A stretch of 64,000 nucleotides of DNA from Lachnospiraceae bacterium (GCA_902363555.1 CABJAM010000004.1:189778-253777), one strand, 5' to 3'. Shown: positions 43,054 to 52,897, numbered from the stretch's first letter. Numbers and translations are program-made. The notes: generated from the sequence alone by a model not told the origin.

Positions 43054-43959
43054 ATGCCAATCAAGATAAATGACGACCTTCCTGCGCGCCAGATTCTGGA
43101 AGATGAGCACATTTTCGTTATGACAGAAAAGAGGGCTTTGACGCAGGATATCCGACCGCTGAAAATTGTGATCCTCAATCTGATGCCGACGAAGGTTGAG
43201 ACGGAGACACAGATTTTAAGATGCCTGTCCAATACGCCGCTGCAGATCGAGGTGGATCTGCTCCAGACGAGTACGTATACGTCAAGAAACACGTCAGAGG
43301 AGCATATGCTGGCGTTTTATAAAACATTTGATGAGATTAAAGAGCACCGCTACGACGGGATGATCATTACCGGCGCGCCGGTGGAGATGATGGATTTTGA
43401 GGAAGTGGAGTATTGGGCGGAGCTTTGTGAGATCATGGAGTGGACGAAGACCCATGTACATTCCACATTTCATATATGCTGGGGAGCCCAGGCCGGGCTG
43501 TATTATCACTACGGGGTGCCAAAGCATATACTGGATCATAAACTGTCCGGTATTTTCCGGCATCATATGCTTTATCCCAAATCCAGACTGTTTCGGGGGA
43601 TGGATACTTATTTTAACGTGCCCCATTCCCGGCATACGACCGTGTATGCGGAGGACATATGCAAGGTTCCGGAGCTGAAGATCATGGCAGAGTCGGAGGA
43701 AGCCGGCGTTTATATTGTGAGTAATGAAAGCGGTTCCCAGTTTTTTGTTATGGGCCATTCTGAGTATGACGCAGATACACTGAAAAAAGAGTATGTCCGT
43801 GACTTTAATAAAGGGATGGATCCGGAAATTCCCGTGCATTATTTTCCGGACGATGATCCGGAAAAGGAGCCGGTGCTCACATGGCGCTCCCATGGTCAGT
43901 GGATCTATTCCAACTGGCTCAACTATTTCGTGTACCAGACGACGCCGTATGAACTTTAA
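43054..43959 (+). CDS. metA: Homoserine O-acyltransferase, probably acetyl-CoA specific
   Basis: 301 residues, the normal length for MetA. It activates homoserine for methionine synthesis. The acyl-enzyme Cys is C142 in HICWGAQAGLY. Residue 111 is Glu (APVE), the residue reported to favour acetyl-CoA over succinyl-CoA (Gly), so homoserine O-acetyltransferase activity is likely despite the usual succinyltransferase annotation. Monocistronic with its own promoter; ribosome site AAGGGG. Confidence 0.93.
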   Translation: MPIKINDDLPARQILEDEHIFVMTEKRALTQDIRPLKIVILNLMPTKVETETQILRCLSNTPLQIEVDLLQTSTYTSRNTSEEHMLAFYKTFDEIKEHRYDGMIITGAPVEMMDFEEVEYWAELCEIMEWTKTHVHSTFHICWGAQAGLYYHYGVPKHILDHKLSGIFRHHMLYPKSRLFRGMDTYFNVPHSRHTTVYAEDICKVPELKIMAESEEAGVYIVSNESGSQFFVMGHSEYDADTLKKEYVRDFNKGMDPEIPVHYFPDDDPEKEPVLTWRSHGQWIYSNWLNYFVYQTTPYEL

Positions 43960-44027
43960 TTTTGCCGCTCAGGCGGTAAATGCCGTCGTCGGCTGTGACT
44001 GATTTACAATACAGGAAAGAAGATTGT

Positions 44028-46373
44028 ATGGAAAAAGAAACCTATACAGGCCTGTCCAAGGAAGAAGTCCGTCAGAGGGTTGAACAGGGCCTGATCAATG
44101 AAACCAATACAAGTGTATCCAAATCGACCTCGGAAATTATACGGACCCACTCATTAACCTATTTCAACTTTTTGAACCTGTTTCTGGGCGTGATCGTCAT
44201 TTTGTCCGGGCAGTTTAAAAATATGACATTCCTTGGAATCATCATCATTAATACGGTTATCGGTATTTTCCAGGAGTTGAAGGTTAAAAAGCTGGTGGAC
44301 GGCCTGTCGGTGATCACGGCCACGAAAGCCATGGTCGTGCGGGCCGGAGCGCGCAAGGAGATTCCCATTGACCACATTGTTATGGATGATGTGATCGTGG
44401 TGGAAAGCGGGAATCAGATCAGTGCCGACAGTATTGTGCTGGAGTCCACAGGCATCGAGGTCAATGAATCTATGATCACCGGCGAATCCCGCCCGGTGAA
44501 GAAGAAGGCCGGGGATACCCTCTATTCCGGAAGCTACCTGGTGGCTGGCAGCGGCCTTGCCCGGGTGGAGCATGTGGGTAAGGATAATTACGCCACAAAG
44601 CTGGCGGCGCAGGCCAAGGACAAAAAGCGGGCGACGTCGGAGATGCAGGACTCTATCAAGCGGATCATCAAGGTGGTGGGCTTTATCATCATACCTGTGG
44701 GTATTTTGCTGTTTCTGTCCCAGCGGAGTGTGGAGGGCACGACCCTTTCCAACGCCATGGTCAATACCGTGGCTGGTGTGATCGGCATGATCCCAGAGGG
44801 GCTTGTGCTTTTGACAAGTGTGTCCTTTATTCTGGGCGTGGGCCGTCTGGCCACGAAGCGGGCGCTTGTGCAGGAAATGGAGGCCATCGAGGCGCTAGCC
44901 CGGGTGAATGTACTCTGCACAGATAAGACGGGAACCATTACTACCGGTGAGCTGGAGGTAACGGAGATCATCTCTCTGGCCGACCAGGATAGCGACGATA
45001 TACGGGCGATTATGAATGAAATTGCATTTGCTTTTGACGATGTGAACAGCACCCAGACGGCGCTGATGAATTATTTTACAAATACCGGCGACTGGAACGT
45101 GATCGACGCCATTCCGTTTTCTTCCGCCAGAAAATACAGGGCGATTAGCTTTGAAGACCATGGCGCCTATGTCCTTGGAGCCCCGGATTTTATTATGAAG
45201 GGGGATGAGGCGCTGGCGGCCCGTGTGGAGAAGTATTCCCAAAAGGGCCTGCGTGTGCTCCTGCTGGCGTCTGCCAGACGGATTTCCAGCGAGGAGGAGC
45301 TGGTGGAGGGCATTTCACCCATTGGACTGATCCTCATATCCGACTGTATCCGCACCGAGGCCCGGGCGACCTTTGAATATTTTGCCAGCCAGAAAGTGGC
45401 TGTAAAGGTGATTTCCGGCGATAATCCGGCCACGGTATCTCATATAGCTGTGGAAGCCGGTCTTGAAAACGGCGAGAAGTATGTGGATGCCACTGAGCTT
45501 CCGGAAAGTGATTCGGAGCTTAAAGAGGCGGTCCGCGACATCACCGTGTTCGGCCGGGTAACGCCGGAACAAAAGCAGCGGATCATTAAGGCTTACCAGG
45601 CGGACGGCAAGGTGGTGGGCATGGTCGGCGACGGTGTCAATGACGTTTTGGCCTTAAAGGATGCGGACTGTGGTATTGCCATGGCGGCCGGTTCCGATGC
45701 GGCCAAGCAGGTGGCTCATATCGTGCTGCTGGATTCGGACTTTGCCTGTATGAAGGATATTGTCCGCGAGGGCCGTATGGTCATTTCCAATATTGAAAGG
45801 GTCAGCGCCCTTTACCTGACAAAGACGATCTATTCCGTATTACTTTGTGTGATTTTTATAATTATCGGACGGTCCTATCCGTTCATTCCGATCCATTTAA
45901 GTCTGATCAGCGCGACGGCCATCGGTATTCCCAGCTTCCTTCTGGCCTTAGAGCAGACGGAGACGGTAACCCAGGGCGGCTTCCTCCAGCATGTGCTTCG
46001 GCTGGCGCTTCCAGGAGCTTTGGTCATGGTCGTGGATATGCTGATCATACAGATATTTGGCGTGTTTTTCGGGCTCAGCCCCGAGGTCGTGTCCACCTAC
46101 AACCTGCTTGTTGCCGGTTGTATCAGCCTGATGGTGCTTATGCAGGTGTGCAGTCCGCTTAATTTGAAACGAAAGATCTTATGTATCGCCATGATCGTGC
46201 TGTTTTGTGGCGGCGTGCTGTTCTTCGGCGGATTTTTCAGCGTATCCAGCGTGTTCCAGTGGCGGATGCTGTTCGTCGTGCCGGTGATGGCCATCACGTA
46301 CCCGCTGATGAATTACCTGATGATGTTTATGAAATGGTGTATGCTGCGCAGGCGGAGGATTGCGGCGGAATAA
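44028..46373 (+). CDS. Cation-translocating P-type ATPase
   Basis: 781 residues from the ATG at 44028 (AGGAAAG upstream); the frame is open from 43980. The actuator motif is TGES, the phosphorylation site DKTGTITTGE, the hinge GDGVNDVLALKDAD. Hydrophobic segments number about ten: two pairs before the phosphorylation domain and six after. The short type, without an N-terminal metal domain, resembles the HAD-IC group that includes calcium exporters of streptococci (CaxP-like). The ion is not provable from sequence. Confidence 0.9.
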   Translation: MEKETYTGLSKEEVRQRVEQGLINETNTSVSKSTSEIIRTHSLTYFNFLNLFLGVIVILSGQFKNMTFLGIIIINTVIGIFQELKVKKLVDGLSVITATKAMVVRAGARKEIPIDHIVMDDVIVVESGNQISADSIVLESTGIEVNESMITGESRPVKKKAGDTLYSGSYLVAGSGLARVEHVGKDNYATKLAAQAKDKKRATSEMQDSIKRIIKVVGFIIIPVGILLFLSQRSVEGTTLSNAMVNTVAGVIGMIPEGLVLLTSVSFILGVGRLATKRALVQEMEAIEALARVNVLCTDKTGTITTGELEVTEIISLADQDSDDIRAIMNEIAFAFDDVNSTQTALMNYFTNTGDWNVIDAIPFSSARKYRAISFEDHGAYVLGAPDFIMKGDEALAARVEKYSQKGLRVLLLASARRISSEEELVEGISPIGLILISDCIRTEARATFEYFASQKVAVKVISGDNPATVSHIAVEAGLENGEKYVDATELPESDSELKEAVRDITVFGRVTPEQKQRIIKAYQADGKVVGMVGDGVNDVLALKDADCGIAMAAGSDAAKQVAHIVLLDSDFACMKDIVREGRMVISNIERVSALYLTKTIYSVLLCVIFIIIGRSYPFIPIHLSLISATAIGIPSFLLALEQTETVTQGGFLQHVLRLALPGALVMVVDMLIIQIFGVFFGLSPEVVSTYNLLVAGCISLMVLMQVCSPLNLKRKILCIAMIVLFCGGVLFFGGFFSVSSVFQWRMLFVVPVMAITYPLMNYLMMFMKWCMLRRRRIAAE

Positions 46374-46399
46374 ATGCCATGGAAAGCTTGAGTATTAAT

Positions 46400-46426
46400 A
46401 AAACGGGGCAATCGCCCCGTTTTTAT
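46400..46426. terminator. Bidirectional terminator
   Basis: AAAACGGGGC-AATC-GCCCCGTTTT between the converging ATPase and SleC-like genes, with A- and T-runs on both sides. Confidence 0.85.
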
Positions 46427-46435
46427 TGTCTGCGG

Positions 46436-47722
46436 TTAGTTCAATTCTGCGATCCGGCTGACGCCCACGTAAATCTGACTGATCTTATACCATGTCGGGT
46501 AATCGACCACGCCGGTGGCCGGGAGGTCGAAGATCTCCTGGAATTTGCGTACGGCCTCGGCGGTGGCCGGGCCGTAAATACCGTCGGCCACGATGCTTGG
46601 GATAGCCGGGTAGTTCTGGGAGATCCGGTTAAGCTGTTCCTGCATTTGCAGTACCTTTTCTCCCCGGGAGCCGATGGTCAGGTCTGCGCCCGGCCAGGAG
46701 CTTGGAATACCGCTGACCTGGGGCGCGGTGTTGATGTACATGCTGTCGCCGTAGTAATTGCGCAGTATTTCGATGGCGGTATAGCCCTGCTCGCCCAGAG
46801 CCTTCGAGCCCCACTGGCTCATCCAGTTCGGGCAGTATACCCGCTGGCCGTCACAGTATTGAGTGAGGATGGGCTGGCGGACGTTGGGGCGCGACAGGTA
46901 ATTGGTAAATATATTATCCACCACGAGGGATATACTTTCAAAAATATTTCTGCCATAGACGAAGAAATGGTCGTAGGCCGTGGAATTTGTGATCGTGAAG
47001 TTATAGCCCTTGTTGCGATACCATTCGGTGTAGACCCGGTTTAAAGTAAAGGACATAATGGCCAGGACGTTGGCGGTGATGGTGCTTTCCGGCCATGTGG
47101 CGTAAATTTCGCTGGAGGCCACATTTTTGATGTATTCCTTATAGGGAACATAGTAGTTGGGCGCCGATCTGTCATTGGGAGGTCCGGCGTGGACAATGAC
47201 AGTCTCAGGGATGACAACCTGGCTTAAGACGATTTCTCCGCTCTCATTGACCGGCTTGATTTCTGCCTCCGCAATTTTAGGCGGATATTCCTCGTAGAGC
47301 GTATGACCGGGGATGACAATATCCCTGCCCGATGACGGCGCTGCCTGGGGGCGCATCTGGATGCCCTGCAGCGCGATTTCTCCGGAGAGCACCTGAGTGC
47401 CGGAAACAACCATATTTTCATATCCGGGGGCGGTGACACTGATTGTGTACTCGCTGTACGGCTGCTGGGCCTGGGGCTCCAAAGAGTAATCCCGGTTGGG
47501 CGCAGGAACTTCGATCGTGTTGGTCTGTCCGGATGCGTCGGTTGTCAGTTCCTCAATGGTGTCATCGGGGTTTCCTGTGTAGGAGATACGGACGGTGGCA
47601 TCGGGGATGGGCCGCAGTTCGGCTTCGGCAGTCAGAGATATTTTCAGACGGCCCAGCGATTGTGTGCTGGTTTGAGCCGGACGCAGACGTATTCCCGGAT
47701 TTTCATTGCTTTTTGAGTTCAT
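46436..47722 (-). CDS. Spore cortex-lytic enzyme, SleC-like
   Basis: 428 residues from the ATG at 47722 (GAAGGAG just upstream; a TTG at 47737 is in frame). The N-terminal part holds beta-rich, Pro-containing repeats. The centre is a SpoIID-like catalytic region (YIKNVASSEIYATWPESTITANVLAIMSF...). The C-terminal ~70 residues are a peptidoglycan-binding domain (LTIGSRGEKVLQMQEQLNRI ... GPATAEAVRKFQ). The order matches SleC, a germination transglycosylase stored as a proenzyme. No signal peptide is obvious, as is common for enzymes loaded into spores. It indicates a spore former. Confidence 0.78.
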   Translation of the reverse strand: MNSKSNENPGIRLRPAQTSTQSLGRLKISLTAEAELRPIPDATVRISYTGNPDDTIEELTTDASGQTNTIEVPAPNRDYSLEPQAQQPYSEYTISVTAPGYENMVVSGTQVLSGEIALQGIQMRPQAAPSSGRDIVIPGHTLYEEYPPKIAEAEIKPVNESGEIVLSQVVIPETVIVHAGPPNDRSAPNYYVPYKEYIKNVASSEIYATWPESTITANVLAIMSFTLNRVYTEWYRNKGYNFTITNSTAYDHFFVYGRNIFESISLVVDNIFTNYLSRPNVRQPILTQYCDGQRVYCPNWMSQWGSKALGEQGYTAIEILRNYYGDSMYINTAPQVSGIPSSWPGADLTIGSRGEKVLQMQEQLNRISQNYPAIPSIVADGIYGPATAEAVRKFQEIFDLPATGVVDYPTWYKISQIYVGVSRIAELN

Positions 47723-47801
47723 ACATGGCTCCTTCAAAAATTGTTCTATTGTATGTGTATGCTTAATGACCTCAAATGTTTAAAGTTTTTTTCGGTGATT
47801 G

Positions 47802-47992
47802 TTCACGGGGGCTGAAACAAGTCCGTCACCGACAAGTCTTCCCTCTGGCTCCGGCCTGTGCCGCATGCATTCCCTCACGCCCTGCGGGCCATAGCTCCTG
47901 CTGGAAAGCTGACTCCGGAAATCAACTCAGACTAAGGCTTGGGAGCCAGAGGGGAGACTTGTCGGCTACAGACTTGTTTCAGTCCCCGTGAA
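47802..47992. repeat. Long inverted repeat with ~50-bp arms
   Basis: The left arm 47802-47852 and right arm 47942-47992 pair through two long blocks: TTCACGGGG-CTGAAACAAGTC with its complement, and CCGACAAGTCT-CCCTCTGGCTCC with its complement, separated by a small internal mismatch. The central loop is about 90 bp. No open frame. It could be a MITE-like remnant or a long hairpin RNA. Confidence 0.8.
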
Positions 47993-48045
47993 CAGGTACG
48001 CTGCGAAATTGATAAAATTTCCGACGGATATTTTTTGCAAATGGC

Positions 48046-48074
48046 TTGCAATCTAAATAAGAGTGTGATATAAT
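48046..48074 (+). promoter_or_regulatory. Promoter upstream of carA
   Basis: TTGCAA, 17 bp, TATAAT. Transcription would start near 48081 and meet a terminator after about 75 nt. Confidence 0.75.
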
Positions 48075-48095
48075 TCTGAAAGTTTAAGAAAAATT

Positions 48096-48155
48096 GGGTT
48101 TACGAAGGCGTAGATGTGATTTTTATACATTTATAGCCGTAGACCCTCTTTTTTT
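48096..48155 (+). terminator. Attenuator or small-RNA terminator in the carA leader
   Basis: A three-part stem (GGGTTTACG/CGTAGACCC, GGC/GCC, TAGATGT/ACATTTA) ends in a long T-run. With the promoter at 48046 it would define an RNA of about 75 nt, or an attenuator controlling carAB. No PyrR-binding consensus is visible. Confidence 0.7.
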
Positions 48156-48175
48156 ATGTGAAAATATGCAGTATT

Positions 48176-48200
48176 TGTATATTTATGCATTTATTATGCA
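48176..48200 (+). promoter_or_regulatory. ARG-box-like overlapping palindromes
   Basis: TGTATATTTATGCA at 48176-48189 and TGCATTTATTATGCA at 48186-48200 resemble ArgR sites, which control carAB in many bacteria. They lie after the leader terminator, so a second promoter would be needed; none is obvious. Confidence 0.4.
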
Positions 48201-48303
48201 GTTGGATGATGATGTGAAATGTGCTCTGGAACCTGGTTTTTATGGAAATTTCCATCGGTTTCTACATAAATTTTCCGATTGTTTGGCACAGTAGGATTAA
48301 AGG

Positions 48304-48331
48304 GAACAGTTCGGTTTTTTTGGACTGTTAC
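48304..48331. repeat. Dispersed inverted repeat, family A
   Basis: GAACAGTTC-GGTTTTTTTG-GACTGTTAC in the carA leader, about 95 bp before the start codon. Confidence 0.65.
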
Positions 48332-48424
48332 GATTTAGGAAATGTTTCGGCAGGCCGACGTATTTTTTCGGCGCGGGCTGTACGAAGCAGATGAAGACCA
48401 TTTATGAAAGGTATAGGTGATGAG

Positions 48425-49597
48425 ATGAAAGCTTTTCTTATTCTGGCGGACGGACATGTTTTTGAAGGCAGCAGCTTCGGCTCTACGAGGGAGGTCATCA
48501 GTGAAATTGTGTTTAATACGTCGATGACCGGGTATCTTGAAATTTTAACAGACCCGTCGTATGCCGGTGAGGCCGTAGTGATGACATACCCACTGATCGG
48601 TAATTATGGGGTATGCCCGGAGGACATGGAGGATGAACGGCCGTGGCCCGATGGTCTGATCGTCCGGGAGCTGGCAAAGGCGCCCAGCAACTTCCGCAGT
48701 GAGATGCCGCTGGAGGATTTCTTGAAAAGCTATGACATCCCAGGCATTGAAGGGATCGATACCCGGGCGCTGACTAAAATACTCCGAAGCCAGGGAACGA
48801 TGAATGGGATGATCACCACCAATGAAAATTTCAATTTGGAAGAAATCCTGCCTGAAATCAGAGCGTTTAAGGCAAAGGATGTGGTCCGGCGTGTGACTTG
48901 TAAAGCGATTGAGAGGATGCCGGCGATGGAATATGACGGCACAGATAACGGAACATACACAGTTAGCGATGGCTGCCCGGCGGATATAAACGATAATAAT
49001 AGCGCAAAGCGTCCGCTTAAGGTGGCGCTCATGGACTTTGGAGCGAAGAAAAATATTGCCAGAGAGCTTGCAAAGCGAAATTGCGATGTGACGATTTACC
49101 CGGCGGATACAAGTGCGGAGGAAATACTGGCGGCAAAGCCGGATGGTATTATGCTGTCCAATGGACCCGGAGATCCGAAGGACTGCGGCGCGATGATCGA
49201 TGAGGTGAAAAAAATGTTCGATTCCGGCACGCCCATGTTTGGGATTTGCCTGGGCCATCAGCTTCTTGCCCTGGCCAATGGGGCCGATACCCGCAAGATG
49301 AAGTGGGGCCATCGGGGCGCCAACCATCCGGTGAAGGATCTGGAGACCGGCCGGGTTTATATTTCCACGCAAAACCACGGCTATGTGGTGGCCGACCGCA
49401 CCGTACCTGAGGACGTGGCGGAGGTGAGCTTTAAAAATGCCAATGATGCCAGCACGGAGGGGCTGCACTATCTTGGGAAAAATGTATTTACCGTACAATT
49501 TCATCCGGAGGCGTGCGGCGGCCCGCAGGATACCGCATTTTTGTTTGATCGTTTTATCAATATGATGGAGGTTTGTAAAGATGCCCAAGAAGAATAG
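48425..49597 (+). CDS. carA: Carbamoyl-phosphate synthase small (glutaminase) subunit
   Basis: 390 residues from the ATG at 48425, which has AGGTGAT upstream; an ATG seven codons earlier lacks a site. It releases ammonia from glutamine for CarB. The N-terminal domain has the family's FEGSSFG and NTSMTGY motifs. The class I amidotransferase domain has nucleophile Cys near 275 in GICLGHQ and the His/Glu pair in FHPEACGGP. Its last 17 bases overlap carB, so synthesis is coupled. Feeds pyrimidine and arginine synthesis. Confidence 0.96.
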   Translation: MKAFLILADGHVFEGSSFGSTREVISEIVFNTSMTGYLEILTDPSYAGEAVVMTYPLIGNYGVCPEDMEDERPWPDGLIVRELAKAPSNFRSEMPLEDFLKSYDIPGIEGIDTRALTKILRSQGTMNGMITTNENFNLEEILPEIRAFKAKDVVRRVTCKAIERMPAMEYDGTDNGTYTVSDGCPADINDNNSAKRPLKVALMDFGAKKNIARELAKRNCDVTIYPADTSAEEILAAKPDGIMLSNGPGDPKDCGAMIDEVKKMFDSGTPMFGICLGHQLLALANGADTRKMKWGHRGANHPVKDLETGRVYISTQNHGYVVADRTVPEDVAEVSFKNANDASTEGLHYLGKNVFTVQFHPEACGGPQDTAFLFDRFINMMEVCKDAQEE

Positions 49598-52500
49598 TAT
49601 TAAGAAGGTTTTAGTTGTAGGCTCCGGTCCGATCATCATTGGACAGGCCGCAGAATTTGATTATGCCGGTACTCAGGCCTGCCGTTCCTTGAAGGAGGAG
49701 GGCATCGAGGTCGTTCTTGTAAATTCCAATCCGGCCACCATTATGACCGATAAAAATATTGCGGATAAGGTGTATATTGAGCCGCTGAATGTGGAGGTTT
49801 TAAAAAAGATCATCTTGAAGGAGGAGCCGGACAGCATACTGCCGACCCTTGGCGGACAGGCCGCCTTAAACATTGCCATGGAGCTGGATGAATCGGGATT
49901 TTTGAAGCAGCATCGGGTGGAAATGATCGGCACATCATCGGATACGATCAAGAAAGCGGAGGATCGTCTTGCCTTTAAGGAGACGATGGAGAAGATCGGC
50001 GAGCCATGCGCGCCAAGCGAGGTATGTACGACGGTCCAGGCTTGTATGGATTTCGCACAGACCATCGGTTTTCCGGTGGTCATCCGTCCGGCCTATACCC
50101 TGGGCGGCAGCGGCGGGGGTATCGCCCACGATATGCAGGAGCTTCACGATATTGCCGGTAATGGCCTGCGTTTAAGTCGTGTGGGTCAGGTGCTTGTGGA
50201 ACGCTACATCGGCGGCTGGAAGGAGATCGAGTACGAGGTCATCCGTGACAGCTATGGCAACTGTATTACTGTATGTAATATGGAAAATATCGACCCGGTG
50301 GGCGTGCACACCGGCGACTCTATTGTGGTGGCGCCGTCACAGACATTGGCGGATAAAGAGTACCAGATGCTCCGCACATCTGCGCTGAATATTATCACGG
50401 AGCTTAATATCCAGGGTGGCTGTAATGTACAGTATGCGCTGAACCCGGACAGCTTTGAGTATTGTGTGATCGAGGTCAATCCCCGGGTGAGCCGTTCCTC
50501 GGCGCTGGCCTCCAAGGCCACCGGTTATCCCATCGCCAAGGTGGCGGCCAAGATTGCTCTGGGCTATGCGCTGGATGAGATTAAAAATGCGGTGACCGGT
50601 AAGACTTACGCCAGCTTTGAGCCGGCTTTGGATTATGTAGTTGTTAAAATCCCCAAGTGGCCATTTGACAAATTTATCAGTGCCAAACGCACACTGACGA
50701 CCCAGATGAAAGCTACCGGCGAGGTGATGAGCATTTGCCCAAGCTTTGAGGGGGCGCTGATGAAGGCGCTGCGTTCCCTGGAGCAAAATATTTACAGTCT
50801 GGATTTTGGCGACTATGGTAAGCTCAGTGATGCGGATTTGGAACAGCAGCTTTATCTGATCGATGATCACCGGCTGTTCTGCGTGGCCGAGGCGATCCGC
50901 CGGGGCTATACACTGGAGCATATCCATGAAGTGAATAAGATCGATCTGTGGTTCCTCTCAAAGATTAAAAACCTGGTGGATATGGAAATGCGCCTGCGCA
51001 GCGAGACGCTTACTGTGGAACTGCTGAGAGAAGCCAAGCGGCTGGAATTTCCGGATAAAGCCATCGCCGACTTTACAGGATTGTCGGAGGCGGAAATCAA
51101 GTCCATGCGCTACCGCAACGATATTGTAGCGGCCTTTAAAATGGTGGATACATGCGCCGCGGAGTTTGAGTCGGAGACGCCTTATTATTATTCCTGCTTT
51201 GGCAGTGAAAATGAGGTGGTCCGGGATGAAATGCGCAAAAAGATCATGGTTTTGGGATCCGGTCCCATCCGTATCGGGCAGGGCATCGAATTTGATTACT
51301 GCTCGGTGCACAGCGTGTGGGCATTGGCGGAATGCGGCTATGAGACGATCATCGTGAACAATAATCCGGAGACGGTGAGTACCGATTTTGATATTGCCGA
51401 CAAGCTGTATTTTGAGCCGCTCACACCGGAGGATGTGGAAAATATCGTGCGCCTTGAAAAGCCCGACGGTGCGGTGGTGCAGTTTGGCGGACAGACGGCT
51501 ATTAAGCTGACCCAGGCCATTAAAAAAATGGGCGTGCCTATTTTGGGAACTGCGGCGGAGGATGTGGACGCCGCTGAGGACAGGGAGCTGTTTGACGAGA
51601 TTCTGGAGCAGTGCCGGATTCCAAGACCCGAGGGAACGACGGTATACACGACCCCGGAGGCTCTTTCTGCTGCAAATATGCTGGGCTATCCGGTGCTTGT
51701 GCGGCCCTCCTATGTGCTGGGCGGCCAGGGGATGCAGATTGCGGCCTGTGACAGGGATATCGAGGAATTTATGCAGATCATCAACCGGGAGGTGCAGGAG
51801 CACCCCATCCTTGTGGACAAATATCTGGTCGGCAAGGAGGTTGAGGTGGACGGTGTGTGCGACGGCAAAGATGTGCTGATCCCGGGGATCATGGAGCATA
51901 TCGAGCGGGCGGGCGTCCATTCCGGCGACAGTATTTCCGTGTATCCGGCACAGTCATTATCTGAGGATATTATTGCAAAAATTGAGGACTACACGGCGCG
52001 GCTGGCCCGGGCGCTCCATGTGAAGGGGCTTTTAAATATACAATTTATTGTTCACGAGGGGGAGGTTTATGTGATCGAGGTCAATCCACGGTCCAGCCGG
52101 ACAGTGCCCTATATCAGCAAGGTGACGGGCATCCCCATCGTGGACATTGCCTCCAAGATCATTGTAGGCAAAACGCTGCGGGAAATGGGATATACGCCGG
52201 GGCTTCAGAAAAAGTCGGAGTATATTGCTATCAAGCAGCCGGTGTTCTCCTTTGAAAAACTGCGTGGGGCCGAGACAAGTCTTGGGCCGGAAATGAAGTC
52301 CACCGGCGAGGTGCTGGGGATTGCCAAAACCTTTAATGAGGCGCTGTACAAGTCATTCCTTGGCGCAGGCATTAATCTGCCCCGGACGAAGAAAATGATC
52401 TGTACGGTCAATGACGCGGATAAGCAGGAGCTTGTACCCATCGCCGCCCGGTTTGCCGCCATCGGGTATACGATCTACGCCACCCGGTCCACGGCCGATG

Positions 52501-52778
52501 TGCTTATGGCCGGCGGTGTGGAGGCTATCAGGATTAAGAAGCTTTCCGACGGCTCACCCAATGCGCTGGATCTGATTTTGGCCGGGGAGGTGGATCTGGT
52601 CATTGACACGCCGACCCAGGGGCGGGATAAAAGCCGGGATGGCTTCCTGATCCGCAGAAATGCTATTGAGACCGGTGTGACGTGTCTGACAAGCCTGGAT
52701 ACGGCGCGGGCGCTGCTGACCAGTATTGAAAGTGAAAATCTGGAGACATTGACCGTGGTGGATATTGCCCAGATTTAG
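49581..52778 (+). CDS. carB: Carbamoyl-phosphate synthase large subunit
   Basis: 1065 residues, full length. Two homologous ATP-grasp halves (about 1-545 and 546-930), each with RPAYTLGGSGGG- or RPSYVLGGQGM-type loops, and a C-terminal MGS-like allosteric domain (about 935-1065). It makes carbamoyl phosphate from bicarbonate, ammonia and two ATP. The start overlaps carA by 17 bp with GGAGG inside the carA end. Confidence 0.97.
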   Translation: MPKKNSIKKVLVVGSGPIIIGQAAEFDYAGTQACRSLKEEGIEVVLVNSNPATIMTDKNIADKVYIEPLNVEVLKKIILKEEPDSILPTLGGQAALNIAMELDESGFLKQHRVEMIGTSSDTIKKAEDRLAFKETMEKIGEPCAPSEVCTTVQACMDFAQTIGFPVVIRPAYTLGGSGGGIAHDMQELHDIAGNGLRLSRVGQVLVERYIGGWKEIEYEVIRDSYGNCITVCNMENIDPVGVHTGDSIVVAPSQTLADKEYQMLRTSALNIITELNIQGGCNVQYALNPDSFEYCVIEVNPRVSRSSALASKATGYPIAKVAAKIALGYALDEIKNAVTGKTYASFEPALDYVVVKIPKWPFDKFISAKRTLTTQMKATGEVMSICPSFEGALMKALRSLEQNIYSLDFGDYGKLSDADLEQQLYLIDDHRLFCVAEAIRRGYTLEHIHEVNKIDLWFLSKIKNLVDMEMRLRSETLTVELLREAKRLEFPDKAIADFTGLSEAEIKSMRYRNDIVAAFKMVDTCAAEFESETPYYYSCFGSENEVVRDEMRKKIMVLGSGPIRIGQGIEFDYCSVHSVWALAECGYETIIVNNNPETVSTDFDIADKLYFEPLTPEDVENIVRLEKPDGAVVQFGGQTAIKLTQAIKKMGVPILGTAAEDVDAAEDRELFDEILEQCRIPRPEGTTVYTTPEALSAANMLGYPVLVRPSYVLGGQGMQIAACDRDIEEFMQIINREVQEHPILVDKYLVGKEVEVDGVCDGKDVLIPGIMEHIERAGVHSGDSISVYPAQSLSEDIIAKIEDYTARLARALHVKGLLNIQFIVHEGEVYVIEVNPRSSRTVPYISKVTGIPIVDIASKIIVGKTLREMGYTPGLQKKSEYIAIKQPVFSFEKLRGAETSLGPEMKSTGEVLGIAKTFNEALYKSFLGAGINLPRTKKMICTVNDADKQELVPIAARFAAIGYTIYATRSTADVLMAGGVEAIRIKKLSDGSPNALDLILAGEVDLVIDTPTQGRDKSRDGFLIRRNAIETGVTCLTSLDTARALLTSIESENLETLTVVDIAQI

Positions 52779-52830
52779 TATAGATTAGCGGCGTAAATTT
52801 TTCTGCATCGCGAAGTACGTATGAGAATAT

Positions 52831-52887
52831 AAAAATACTGTGCCGCCAGAGCTCCCGCCTGCCCAGCAGGAAGCTTTGACGGCACAG
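52831..52887 (-). terminator. Terminator of the minus-strand gene at 52898
   Basis: A CTGTGCCG / CGGCACAG outer stem with paired inner bases; on the minus strand it ends in a T-run (AAAAA at 52831-52835). Confidence 0.75.
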
Positions 52888-52897
52888 TTTAAGAAGG

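Noticed and set aside
48545..49639. Long open frame antisense to carA (over 360 codons)
   Set aside because: It lies fully opposite a highly conserved gene, has no ribosome site or recognisable domain, and results from codon bias.
50958..51920. Antisense open frame opposite carB
   Set aside because: Shadow of a conserved gene; no independent signals.
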